This document shows positions 1-8,316 of a DNA stretch of 64,000 nt, piece by piece. The DNA lies in the NCBI GenBank assembly GCA_020860715.1, contig JAJBTU010000013.1:1-64000 (forward strand), written 5' to 3'. The notes under the pieces are model-generated. The model was not told where the DNA came from, made no database searches, and saw only the letters and a list, made by a program, of their open reading frames with translations. Source of the stretch: Clostridiales bacterium (lineage in GTDB: Bacteria; Bacillota; Clostridia; Lachnospirales; Lachnospiraceae). A program made the translations under genes and the position numbers. Position 1 is the stretch's first letter; every line of letters begins with the position of its first letter.

Positions 1-364
1 CAATAGAAGCAAATATTGAAATCCACTCTATCAAATTTCTTAATAAATTATTATCAATTAAACCTAAAGATATGGCAAGAATATTTAAAATCAACGTTAT
101 AATGATTATTTTGCCTTCTATAGTATCGATATAATTTACTATGTAAACATAATACATTAGTAAAGGTAATATAACAGACGGTATTTTTAAAAATTCAACC
201 ATTCCGGAAATCAATACAAAAGAAGCATATACAGCCCCTACGCAAATTAAGACTGTTGCAATGTTTACATTTAATAACGGCATATTATACATAAACGCTA
301 TCATCAAAAAAGCAATCGCTATTGTATATAATTTGTTGTTTCGAATTTTTATCTTTACCCTCAT
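1..364 (-). CDS. Partial membrane protein, probable Wzy-like polysaccharide polymerase
   Basis: The reading frame starts at the ATG at 364 behind a good ribosome binding site (GGAGAGG, 5 bases upstream) and runs open off the left window edge, so only about 121 N-terminal residues are visible. After a basic start (MRVKIKIRNNK) there are several hydrophobic segments in succession, the pattern of an integral membrane protein. It is the last visible gene of the minus-strand polysaccharide operon, beyond a flippase and glycosyltransferases. A Wzy-type or EpsG-like polymerase is the role still missing from the set, so that is the best guess. No diagnostic motif is visible in this fragment. The DNA is very AT-rich, like its neighbours up to about 7.5 kb. 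Confidence 0.6.
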   Translation of the reverse strand, partial: MRVKIKIRNNKLYTIAIAFLMIAFMYNMPLLNVNIATVLICVGAVYASFVLISGMVEFLKIPSVILPLLMYYVYIVNYIDTIEGKIIIITLILNILAISLGLIDNNLLRNLIEWISIFASI

Positions 365-616
365 TCTAGCCTCTCCATTTTTCTACCATCATTTCGCGAA
401 GAACCGTATTTAGGCCTTCCCGATCCTTGCAGCAAAGATGACGTGTTATTAAAAAGCAGTAGAGAATTATAGATTATCCGATCCTATGTTTGACTTCTTA
501 CAAAATATGACAAGTTCATCTCACATTTCAGCATAACCTGTCATATCTCTTTCATAATTTGATATATTATATGCCAATTGTTATGCTACTGTGCTGTCAG
601 ATAATACAGATTATTC

Positions 617-1180
617 TCAACCATTATTAAATATATTTTTAATATTTAACGGAATAGTTTTTAAGATTAATTTTGGCAAAAAGACTATCGCGTTTCTCAT
701 CAGGAAGTATTTCTCTATAGACGGATATCCTTTTTCATTATATAACTTTTTATATTTATCCCTCCGTCCTGAATAATCTGGTGGTTGCTGCAATTGCTTA
801 TGGCTCTTCTGAACCTTATTTATATCTACCTCTTTAAGCCAAACATACCTCTGCGCTTCTCTTAACAGATCATGACCTTTATCCGTGTGGACAATAATAC
901 AGGAAATACCCTCACTTATATCTATCGCATCCTCCCCCACAAACATTTCCGGATAATCATCTTTCAATTCAAAATAATCTCCGATCGTCAAGTCAGCTGG
1001 CTTATCCAAAGAAGCATACGGACATTGATAACATGCTTCGCGATAGCTGTCTTCGCTCATAAACATTCTATAATATCCCGATTTTCTCATCGGTATTCGA
1101 ATTTCTTTCAACACATCATTCCTCCACTTTAGTACTATGTCTATTGAGAATCTTGCTTTTGAATAATACCCCCCCGGCAC
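617..1180 (-). pseudogene. C-terminal piece of a frameshifted F420 hydrogenase beta-subunit-like protein
   Basis: This 187-codon frame carries the C-terminal half of a coenzyme F420 hydrogenase/dehydrogenase beta-subunit (FrhB-like) protein. It contains the cysteine stretch CYQCPYA and the segment LTIGDYF that are usual in the family, and it ends in a basic tail. The ORF overlaps the N-terminal piece and opens at a GTG with no good ribosome binding site. The two pieces join in sense if one G is removed from a run of seven G (plus-strand C run, 1169-1175). Either the gene is broken, or it switches by slippage at the run, or the read carries a homopolymer error. Proteins of this family often sit beside pyruvyl transferases in Clostridia and Bacteroidetes glycan loci, as here. 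Confidence 0.75.
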
Positions 1181-1937
1181 CTATAATATTCGAGTCATCC
1201 AAGGTTATACTTTCCGTATAACTTATTTGTGTCGGCTCCTTAATTCTGAACGAAAATTTAATAATGCTACCCTTATATTTTCTTTGTAGATAATCTACGT
1301 AATCATTGAACAATTCTATCCCAGGTGTACCATGACATATTAAGTCTATCGTATAGAGATTTGTCGTATCAATATCGCTTAGATAACTTAACAATCCTTC
1401 TATCTGGCAGGAACAACCCGAGAACAAAACCATACTCCCTTTTAGAAGTTCTTTCTTTGCTTCTCGGTACGCCCTTATACAATCGCTTTGTACATATTTT
1501 GACCCAAGTATCCGTGATAGCTCCTTAATTTCCGTAATACAACTATGTTCAACAACAGCTTTTCCTCCTTCAAATCTCATTTCTGCGCCAAAGACACAGC
1601 CGCCATGGTCTAATATATATGTAGCTAATGCAGAGAAAACTCCGCCACTTGCAGATTGACGCCTAGTTTTCATATTTCGGTTATATGCCACATAAGCTTC
1701 TCCAGAAGATTCTTCCCTTCTTTTAACTGTATCCAAATCAAATGAATCAGTGCCATAAGAACATACCTTCTCACATAGTCTGCATCTCACACAAAGGCTC
1801 TTATCTATTTCAGGGAGCCAAGCTCCAAAGCCAACTTTCTTTTTTTGGATTGCATTCTTCGGACAGACCGCAATACAAGCTCCACAACCGGTACATGTTT
1901 TCTCATCTTTTAAAATCGGCTGACTTTTAGATTCCAT
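1116..1937 (-). pseudogene. N-terminal piece of a frameshifted F420 hydrogenase beta-subunit-like iron-sulfur protein
   Basis: The N-terminal part has two ferredoxin-type 4Fe-4S clusters, CTGCGACIAVCP near residue 15 and CVRCRLCEKVC near residue 50. They are followed by the FrhB-like N-terminal domain (SASGGVFSAL; FSGCSCQIEGLL; DLICHG). The reading frame runs off-frame at the G7 run near 1170 and stops shortly after. ATG at 1937 is preferred over 1946 because GGAG lies 9 bases before it. The gene sits 15 bases after the pyruvyl transferase gene in the same operon. Known members are predicted flavin/iron-sulfur oxidoreductases of polysaccharide loci whose exact reaction is unclear, so no specific function is claimed. 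Confidence 0.8.
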
Positions 1938-1952
1938 ATCCCTCATCTCCTA

Positions 1953-3125
1953 TTAATCATCATCCCTAAAAATGGCGGATTGAGAAAATGAATTTGTTAA
2001 ATACAAAATTGCTTCCCTCTTTTTCTCATCAATATATCTATCTGCATAAGCAAAATTATATGTTCTCTCATTTCCCATAATAGTATCCGGCTCATACATC
2101 TCTTCCATATTTATAAACTTTAAAATAGAGGCAACCCTAGAATTCTGATCAGAGAGGGCATAGTTCCTCCGATAAACATAAAATACTTTATGTAAAATCA
2201 CGGAAAACGCGACAGCATGAAATGAATCTGTAAATATTATTTCTGCCGAATCTATAAAATTTAAAAATCCAAATGGATCAACTTTCACATTTTCATACTT
2301 ATCAAATACATCATATTCTCGATAATCATCTCCCAATATCACTACATTCAGATTGTTTTGTCTGGTATATTCCGCTATTTTTTTTATTATCTCTAAACGT
2401 GGAAAATCCAGAAAATAACAGACTATATATTTATGTCCAGGTATTTTAAATCTTTCATGTATATAACTCTCCCATTCAGTTTTGCTTAACATGAAAACAG
2501 GATCTATAAGGCATATACTGTCTCTTGATGTCAAATTTTTTATAATATCAACTCCATTCTGCTCCCTTACAGAAAGACAATTATATTCTGAAATATATTT
2601 CTGATATCTATCTTTGTTATATTTAGCAATGTCTTGTGTGCCGAAACTTGGTACCCATGCAATTCTTTTACATTTTGGTGCAAACCTTAAAAAAAACATT
2701 TCATTCACAGGAAATGCATGCCCAGACCATATTTGATCACTTCCACTTAAGAAAGTCAGATATTCATTTGATTTCCCAATCTCATACAATTCAGGTTCAC
2801 TCAAAAAAGCCACATTCAAATATTGGTCAATAAAGTCATTCATCAATTCAATGTTTTTATTGTTTTGATATTCCCTGAATTTCTTTCCTGCATTCTTTCT
2901 TATTTTGTAAAAATCCGCTGCGTACAAAGGGTGTCTAAGAGCTTCCTTTAGCATTTGTTTATGTTTATCCGATTGGAATTCGACCTTTTCATCCAATACA
3001 ACCGGAAGATAACCCATTGTTCGAATCATTTCAGAAGTGGCAAAACATTGCAAAATAGATCCATAATTGTCTTTATATAAAGTTACTATACCTATTTTAG
3101 CTTTCATACCTCTGCGACCTTTCAT
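1953..3125 (-). CDS. Polysaccharide pyruvyl transferase family protein
   Basis: The protein belongs to the CsaB/WcaK-type pyruvyl transferases (PF04230), which put a ketal pyruvate from phosphoenolpyruvate onto a sugar of a surface glycan. The hallmark segments are visible: an N-terminal GIVTLYKDNYGSILQ, then SGSDQIWSG near residue 133 and TDSFHAVAFS near residue 300. Length (390 aa) is normal. Two starts are possible: 3125, or the ATG at 3107 (MKAKIG), which has AGAGG very close to it. The FrhB-like gene follows directly, a pairing seen repeatedly in glycan loci of Firmicutes. The substrate sugar cannot be told from the sequence. Confidence 0.85.
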   Translation of the reverse strand: MKGRRGMKAKIGIVTLYKDNYGSILQCFATSEMIRTMGYLPVVLDEKVEFQSDKHKQMLKEALRHPLYAADFYKIRKNAGKKFREYQNNKNIELMNDFIDQYLNVAFLSEPELYEIGKSNEYLTFLSGSDQIWSGHAFPVNEMFFLRFAPKCKRIAWVPSFGTQDIAKYNKDRYQKYISEYNCLSVREQNGVDIIKNLTSRDSICLIDPVFMLSKTEWESYIHERFKIPGHKYIVCYFLDFPRLEIIKKIAEYTRQNNLNVVILGDDYREYDVFDKYENVKVDPFGFLNFIDSAEIIFTDSFHAVAFSVILHKVFYVYRRNYALSDQNSRVASILKFINMEEMYEPDTIMGNERTYNFAYADRYIDEKKREAILYLTNSFSQSAIFRDDD

Positions 3126-3154
3126 CTACTCTACTAAATTTATTTCAATATTCT

Positions 3155-4576
3155 TCACCTTTTTACTACTTTTCGTGTCTTTTTGAAAACTTCGCAAAGT
3201 TCTTTTTTATATAAAATAATCGCAAAAATAAAGAGCATCCCTTCAATCGCATATAATATCATAGTCACTTTCATTATTAATAAAATAAGAGATTGTAAAA
3301 CGAGTAGTACATAAGAAAATAAATCTCTAGTCAAGTTAATCTGTAGATAGATATATTTTCTAGAATGCAAAAGTCTTATAAGCCATATTACGAAATAGGA
3401 AATCGTAGTCGCAATTGCTGCACCTATTGCCCCAGTATAAGGGGTAAAAATAAAGTTTAAGATGATATTACATAGAGCACCGATCACTGAAGATTGAGCA
3501 AAAATCTTTGAATTTTTTACAGCGGAGAACAGGCCGCCTATATATCCAGACATAGACCCAAAAACAATAGCAATTGTGAGCCATGGGACATATCTCCAAG
3601 CTAAATAAAATTCTTTTGCATACAGAATGCCTGCTAGAACTTTGTCAAATAAAATTATTGCAGAGCACCCTATAACCATAACAGCATTATACAGACAATA
3701 CATATTACTAAAAAATCCATCACTATCTTTCGCATCAAAATTTTTCACAGCCGACTGAGTCCACGCCTGTGAAAAAATTGATTGAAGTACGTTCAAGATA
3801 GAAGGAATTTTTGAAGCAACTGAATAGATTCCGTTCTCGGAAATTCCAAGAAAATATGTAATAATATAACGATCTGAAACATTATTTAACCACCATGCAA
3901 TAGAATTAGCAATTAACGGTCTGGAATATAATAACATTTCTTTTGTTTGTTTTTTATAAGAGTTTCCAATCCTCACACCACTTATCATTCTTGTTTTAAC
4001 AACAAGATAAATGCTTTGCACAATTGGCCCGAATATATTTGCCATAAAGTAGCCATTCATACCCCATTTAAAAACAATCAGGAATAATAGGTTGCAGAGA
4101 ATTACCACAGCTGATGTGATAACACTGGAAGCAGCTAAATCTTTAATAAATTCTCTACCCCTTGCATAAGCAATTGACATACTAGATAGATTTTGGCCAA
4201 AAAACATTAAAAAGAAAAAGACAGCATACTGGTCCAAAGCTAAAGATATTTTAAATAAATGGTTAAATATGAGTAAAATTATTATAATTAACAAACTAAC
4301 CACAAAATATCTTAAAGAAACTGAAGTAAGTGCATTATTATCATAATTTTTATCAAGAGTGAAGCGAAGCAGTGCTTCAGATATATTTAAGGTTAGGATG
4401 GGAATGAGAAGACTTATTGTTGTGCTTAGCAAGTCATAAGTTCCATATTCAGAAGTCGTAAGTATATTAGTATAAAGCGGGACAAGAAAAAAACTAAGTA
4501 GCTTAGTAGCAAAATTACTTAACGTCAGTAAACCTATATTTTTGGCCAAATACCTATATTTTCCTTCCTTGGACAT
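3155..4576 (-). CDS. Oligosaccharide flippase, Wzx/MATE-like
   Basis: This is a polytopic membrane protein of about 473 residues with roughly 12-14 hydrophobic segments. It begins with the typical Wzx N-terminus (LLTLSNFATKLLSFFLVPLYTN), in which the first helix is followed by a proline and a polar loop. It is predicted to flip the undecaprenyl-diphosphate-linked repeat unit across the membrane. The start at 4576 is chosen because GGAGGTAG lies 8-9 bases upstream. A longer frame opens at 4678, but its extra 34 residues are translated from a hairpin and are probably not real. It is followed by the pyruvyl transferase gene. Confidence 0.88.
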   Translation of the reverse strand: MSKEGKYRYLAKNIGLLTLSNFATKLLSFFLVPLYTNILTTSEYGTYDLLSTTISLLIPILTLNISEALLRFTLDKNYDNNALTSVSLRYFVVSLLIIIILLIFNHLFKISLALDQYAVFFFLMFFGQNLSSMSIAYARGREFIKDLAASSVITSAVVILCNLLFLIVFKWGMNGYFMANIFGPIVQSIYLVVKTRMISGVRIGNSYKKQTKEMLLYSRPLIANSIAWWLNNVSDRYIITYFLGISENGIYSVASKIPSILNVLQSIFSQAWTQSAVKNFDAKDSDGFFSNMYCLYNAVMVIGCSAIILFDKVLAGILYAKEFYLAWRYVPWLTIAIVFGSMSGYIGGLFSAVKNSKIFAQSSVIGALCNIILNFIFTPYTGAIGAAIATTISYFVIWLIRLLHSRKYIYLQINLTRDLFSYVLLVLQSLILLIMKVTMILYAIEGMLFIFAIILYKKELCEVFKKTRKVVKR

Positions 4577-4629
4577 GTATATATATCTACCTCCACATTT
4601 CTGTTGGAGCGGTCTTGGAAACTCTGGCG

Positions 4630-4693
4630 CTCCGTGAAATGGCGGTGATTTCGCGGTATTCAGGTACACGATTTCCACCGCCTTTTCACGGAG
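4630..4693. repeat. Long imperfect inverted repeat upstream of the flippase gene
   Basis: Arms of 18 bases (4630-4647 and 4676-4693) match at 17 positions around a 28-base loop. Beyond the arms the flanks stay weakly complementary, and a copy of GGAGCGGTC occurs outside each end (4606 and 4690). The structure lies in the untranslated stretch just upstream of the flippase start. There is no T-run, so it is not a plain terminator. It could be an mRNA processing or stability hairpin, or the trace of a small mobile element. Confidence 0.6.
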
Positions 4694-4705
4694 CGGTCCC
4701 AGCTT

Positions 4706-4873
4706 TCACAGACGCCTCATAATGTCTAAATATTGCTGTCCCCTGGCGGAGATCCTTTCGTCAAAAAAAAGCCGCCCCATCCACTAAGTTCCTTCTGCAT
4801 TCTTGCTTATCACTGCCGCATCCTTTTCCATTCTCTCAAAGATTTCTTTTCTGATCTCCGGATGTTTCTTCAT
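4706..4873 (-). pseudogene. Short degraded coding remnant of unknown origin
   Basis: One minus-strand frame reads as plausible protein on both sides of a single TAG codon (4784-4786). The first part begins MKKHPEIRKEIFERMEK and the second contains DERISARGQQYLDIMRR. Codon choice and residue mix look coding, and the GC content is higher than in the AT-rich genes around it. The 425-base gap between the two flanking genes holds nothing else that looks like a gene. It is best read as the tail of a deleted gene, perhaps from the glycan locus. The family is not recognised. Confidence 0.3.
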
Positions 4874-5001
4874 ATATTTAATATTTCTGATCTTTTTTAT
4901 TTCTCTTTTTTATTTCTCTTTTTGCTTCCTCTGTATCTCGAAAAAAAATATAAATTATTCAGAAAACATATTGACTCATGAAATTAATTTTCATTGCTAC
5001 C

Positions 5002-6078
5002 TCATTTCTGAGTCCTCAACATTAATAATAACTCTTTCTCGAATTCTTTTGCGTGTATATCAAACGTGTATTTCTTGGAAACTAATTTCCAAGCTGCATT
5101 TCCTATTTGTGTTCTCATTTCATAATCATCTATAAGTAAAGTGATTTTAGTTTGTATCTCGTTAATATCGTGGGGATCTATCAATTTTATGCAATTCTCA
5201 CCATCTACGCCAAGTTCAGCAATTGCTCCGGAATCGTGCGCCAATACAGCACATCCATGAGCCATGGCTTCCAAAGATGGTAACCCCCAGCCTTCATACG
5301 TGCTTGGCACGTAAAAAATGTCTATCATGTTGTAATAATTATTTAACTGCTCTCTTGACGGATTTATTATAAAGTCAAAATCATCTGGCCATGTTTCTGG
5401 TTTTTCAAATCCATAAGATGAAATATGAATCCGATTATCATCTCTTACCAAATCCTTTAACAGCGAAATCGCGAAATCACAGTTTTTATGTTCTCCTTCT
5501 CTATATGGAAATCCGATAAAAATTGTATTGTTTTCTCCAATTGTCCTTTCTGATTTTCTTATCTCATTGGAAGGAATCCCATTACAGATCACTGTGGATT
5601 CAAGTCCAGTCTCATCCAATAATCTATCATGTAAAGCTGTACTCACGGATAATACTTTGTCCCATTTCATATAATAAGTCTTTATAACATTTTTATTTCT
5701 GAAATCATCATACCAAGTTTCAAAGTCTTGGACAAAATACGTTTTTCTTCCTTTATTATCTGATAATTTCTGTACCCAATCACACGTACCCCAAAGCGTA
5801 GCAATCACTATATCTCCGTCCTCTACAGAAAAATTGCTTATCGAAACAGGGTGTCTTAACTCAAATTTACAATCAAACCAATTGCCATCACTCTCATTCC
5901 TAATGAATAGCAACTGATAAATATTAGCTAAATACCTTAATTTACCTGTATGACATCCTGTTTTTGTATAATAGCAAAATACAGTATGCCCTCGGTCAAC
6001 CAGATAATTTGCATATTGGAATATCATGCGGATTCCTCCAGATATTTCAGCATCTGGCAGAATGATGTTAATTCTCAT
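5002..6078 (-). CDS. Glycosyltransferase family 4 (GT-B)
   Basis: The protein is a retaining-type GT-B glycosyltransferase of 358 aa. The N-terminal domain starts with INIILPDAEISGGI, a common acceptor-side glycine motif. The C-terminal donor-binding domain carries the E-x7-E signature in STYEGWGLPSLEAMAHG near residue 275, followed by GENCIKLIDP. It should add one sugar to the lipid-linked repeat unit on the cytoplasmic face. It lies 3 bases downstream of the family 2 gene and is probably translationally linked to it. Donor and acceptor cannot be assigned from the sequence. Confidence 0.88.
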   Translation of the reverse strand: MRINIILPDAEISGGIRMIFQYANYLVDRGHTVFCYYTKTGCHTGKLRYLANIYQLLFIRNESDGNWFDCKFELRHPVSISNFSVEDGDIVIATLWGTCDWVQKLSDNKGRKTYFVQDFETWYDDFRNKNVIKTYYMKWDKVLSVSTALHDRLLDETGLESTVICNGIPSNEIRKSERTIGENNTIFIGFPYREGEHKNCDFAISLLKDLVRDDNRIHISSYGFEKPETWPDDFDFIINPSREQLNNYYNMIDIFYVPSTYEGWGLPSLEAMAHGCAVLAHDSGAIAELGVDGENCIKLIDPHDINEIQTKITLLIDDYEMRTQIGNAAWKLVSKKYTFDIHAKEFEKELLLMLRTQK

Positions 6079-6081
6079 CTT

Positions 6082-7017
6082 TTACTCTATCCTTCCTAAA
6101 ATTACCACCATATAGTAGAATATACGACTATAAGTGAAATTTTTTATCAAGGTTTTATCATGCAATAAAATTCTTTTACTTTCAAAACTTCCATCATAAT
6201 TAGCCAGTTTCTCTAGATGACCCACATTTTCCTCAACTATATTTGAACCATAAATTTTGATTATCTCCTGCGCCCATATTTTATAAGTACACTTTTTCCC
6301 GGATACGAGGAATCTAAAAGCATGTATCATTTTATCTTTAAAATTATATTTTGTTGCTGTTGTTACATTTGAGTCATGTCTTCTAAAGTCCATAGAAGGT
6401 TCGCTGTCATATATAAAAGTACCTAAGCATCGTGATGAAATATTAATCCAGACATCATGCATAACATATTTAAACACCCTATCATCTGGTCTGTTCTCAA
6501 TTTTGCTTAACGTCTCCCTTAATTTTTTATTTAACACCATTGTGCAACCTGAAATATCACTGTTAAAAAAAATATCAAAAAAGTCTGCATTAGCCTTATC
6601 ATTAGTAAAGCGAATTCCTATATTGTTGCCCTTTTTATCAATCATGTTTTGATTCGAAGCATACAACACGCATTTATCATCTGGATAATTATTTATCATT
6701 CTGATTGCTCTAATCAATTTCTTCGGGTACCAAATGTCATCTTGATCAGAGAAAGCATAAAAATCCGCACTTTCCGCATTATATAATAATTCCATAAAAC
6801 TTCTTGCTGATCCTTTATTCTCTCCACGGTACCATGTTACATTTCTTCCATAATTATTTAAGATATCAACAGTCGAATCACTTGAACCATCGTCTCTAAC
6901 AATAAGTTTTACATGAACTTCTTCCTGATTTAATATGCTGTCAATTTGCTCTTCCAGAAACCTTTCTCCATTATATGTACTCATCAAAACTGCTACCGTA
7001 TATATACTCTTATCCAT
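6082..7017 (-). CDS. Glycosyltransferase family 2, rhamnosyltransferase-like
   Basis: The GT-A fold is clear: VAVLMSTYNGERFLEEQIDS near the N-terminus, RDDGSSDST near residue 42 and a SDQDDIWYP metal-binding DxD region near residue 95. This QDDxW form is common in RgpB-like rhamnosyltransferases, so rhamnose transfer is possible but not shown. The length (311 aa) fits the family. It stands between a hexapeptide acetyltransferase gene and the family 4 gene in the same operon. Confidence 0.87.
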   Translation of the reverse strand: MDKSIYTVAVLMSTYNGERFLEEQIDSILNQEEVHVKLIVRDDGSSDSTVDILNNYGRNVTWYRGENKGSARSFMELLYNAESADFYAFSDQDDIWYPKKLIRAIRMINNYPDDKCVLYASNQNMIDKKGNNIGIRFTNDKANADFFDIFFNSDISGCTMVLNKKLRETLSKIENRPDDRVFKYVMHDVWINISSRCLGTFIYDSEPSMDFRRHDSNVTTATKYNFKDKMIHAFRFLVSGKKCTYKIWAQEIIKIYGSNIVEENVGHLEKLANYDGSFESKRILLHDKTLIKNFTYSRIFYYMVVILGRIE

Positions 7018-7045
7018 CTGATAATAACTACTCCCGACAAATATA

Positions 7046-7516
7046 TCATTTTCTGTTCTCTATAGCCTTTACATACCCATCATATGTCCCGATCACTTTA
7101 CACGGAACGCCTACGCAAACACTGTTATCCGGCAAATCTTTATTAATAACGCTACCGGCACCAACGATAACATTCGAGCCGATTTTTACTCCCGGTAAAA
7201 TGATTGCCCCTGCACCTATGAACACATTATCTCCAATTATTATTTCGCCTTTGTTCTCTTCTACAGTCACGCCGCTGTGCCCATCGTTATTGATAACTTC
7301 ATGGATAGCATCATGAACCACGAATCGAACACCGCTCGCCACCTCCACGTTATTACCAATGGAAACAAGCTCCGGATAGAGCGGCATTATCATCGTAGGA
7401 AGCCTTACATTATCTCCAACACTTTTAAATATCTTTCGTGATACACCCCCCCGACCAAGCGACGACATATGCAAGTTGTACCGTATGTTCTGAATCAGTC
7501 TTTTTATATCCATCAC
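7046..7516 (-). CDS. Hexapeptide-repeat O-acetyltransferase
   Basis: A 156-aa left-handed beta-helix acyltransferase. Hexapeptide repeats fill the middle and C-terminus (IIIGDNVFIGAGAIILPGV, IVGAGSVI), followed by the usual CVGVPCKVIG end. A central loop contains the histidine-bearing FVVHDAIH segment. Such enzymes O-acetylate sugars from acetyl-CoA, as in serine acetyltransferase-like WcaF or NeuO relatives. It is probably a decoration enzyme for the repeat unit. The gene marks the approximate right border of the AT-rich part of the operon. Confidence 0.85.
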   Translation of the reverse strand: MMDIKRLIQNIRYNLHMSSLGRGGVSRKIFKSVGDNVRLPTMIMPLYPELVSIGNNVEVASGVRFVVHDAIHEVINNDGHSGVTVEENKGEIIIGDNVFIGAGAIILPGVKIGSNVIVGAGSVINKDLPDNSVCVGVPCKVIGTYDGYVKAIENRK

Positions 7517-7547
7517 GATTTTCTCCTATCAAAATCTGAAGTATTTC

Positions 7548-8315
7548 TTATATATATTCCCCTGCATTTATCCGCAGCGTACTCCCCGTCATCATGGAGC
7601 TTGCATCGGACAGCATATAGACAATACCTTCAATATAATCATTTCTCTCGCACATCCGCCCCATCGGTAAGATTCCGGCAGCTTCTTTTCTAAGCTCTGC
7701 TTCCGTCATACCCTGTGTCTTACGGAATGCCACTTCACCTTCGGTCGGCGTCCAGCCAAGCACGAGGTAATTACAGCGAATCTGCTCCGAAGCATAGTTG
7801 TGAGCGATATGCTCCATCAGTGTCCGCAACACACCCTTTGAACAGGCGTAAGCACATCGGTCTTTTTGGCCTCCCCAAGCATGGGTAGAACCTGTCAGGA
7901 CGATAGAACCTTTCCCATTCATCCTCATGTACTTGATGGCGCTCTGGCAGCAGAAAAATGCAGCTTTAAAGTTGATGTCCATAATCGCATCAAATGTCTC
8001 TTCATCACAGGTGTCCAGACCGGATACCGGCGTTACACCGGAATAATTGAAAAATCCGTCAATCTTCCCGAACTTCTCATATGCCTGGTCAAACAGTTTT
8101 GCGCAATCCTTAATGTCCGTCAGTTCCGTGTGTACAAACAAACCATCGCTTCCATATGTACGCATCAACCGAATGGATTCCTTTGCGGCTTTCTCGTCAC
8201 GGCCGCCAATTACAACTTTTGCACCCCTTAAAGCACACTCTTCCGCCATTGTCTTGCCGACGCCTTTTGTGCCGCCCGAAATTACAATGACCTTATCTTT
8301 TAATACTTTCTCCAT
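7548..8315 (-). CDS. SDR-family oxidoreductase
   Basis: A classical short-chain dehydrogenase/reductase of 255 aa. The cofactor motif GGTKGVGK lies near residue 14, the NAG-type position reads NYSG, and the catalytic Ser and Tyr-x3-Lys are in LTGSTHA and YACSKG near residue 160. It uses NAD(P)(H) on an alcohol or ketone. The start is 1 base past the stop of the ATP-grasp gene, so the two are tightly coupled and probably act on one substrate. The substrate is not known. It differs clearly from the second, FabG-like SDR at 17.2 kb. Confidence 0.87.
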   Translation of the reverse strand: MEKVLKDKVIVISGGTKGVGKTMAEECALRGAKVVIGGRDEKAAKESIRLMRTYGSDGLFVHTELTDIKDCAKLFDQAYEKFGKIDGFFNYSGVTPVSGLDTCDEETFDAIMDINFKAAFFCCQSAIKYMRMNGKGSIVLTGSTHAWGGQKDRCAYACSKGVLRTLMEHIAHNYASEQIRCNYLVLGWTPTEGEVAFRKTQGMTEAELRKEAAGILPMGRMCERNDYIEGIVYMLSDASSMMTGSTLRINAGEYI

Positions 8316-8316
8316 A

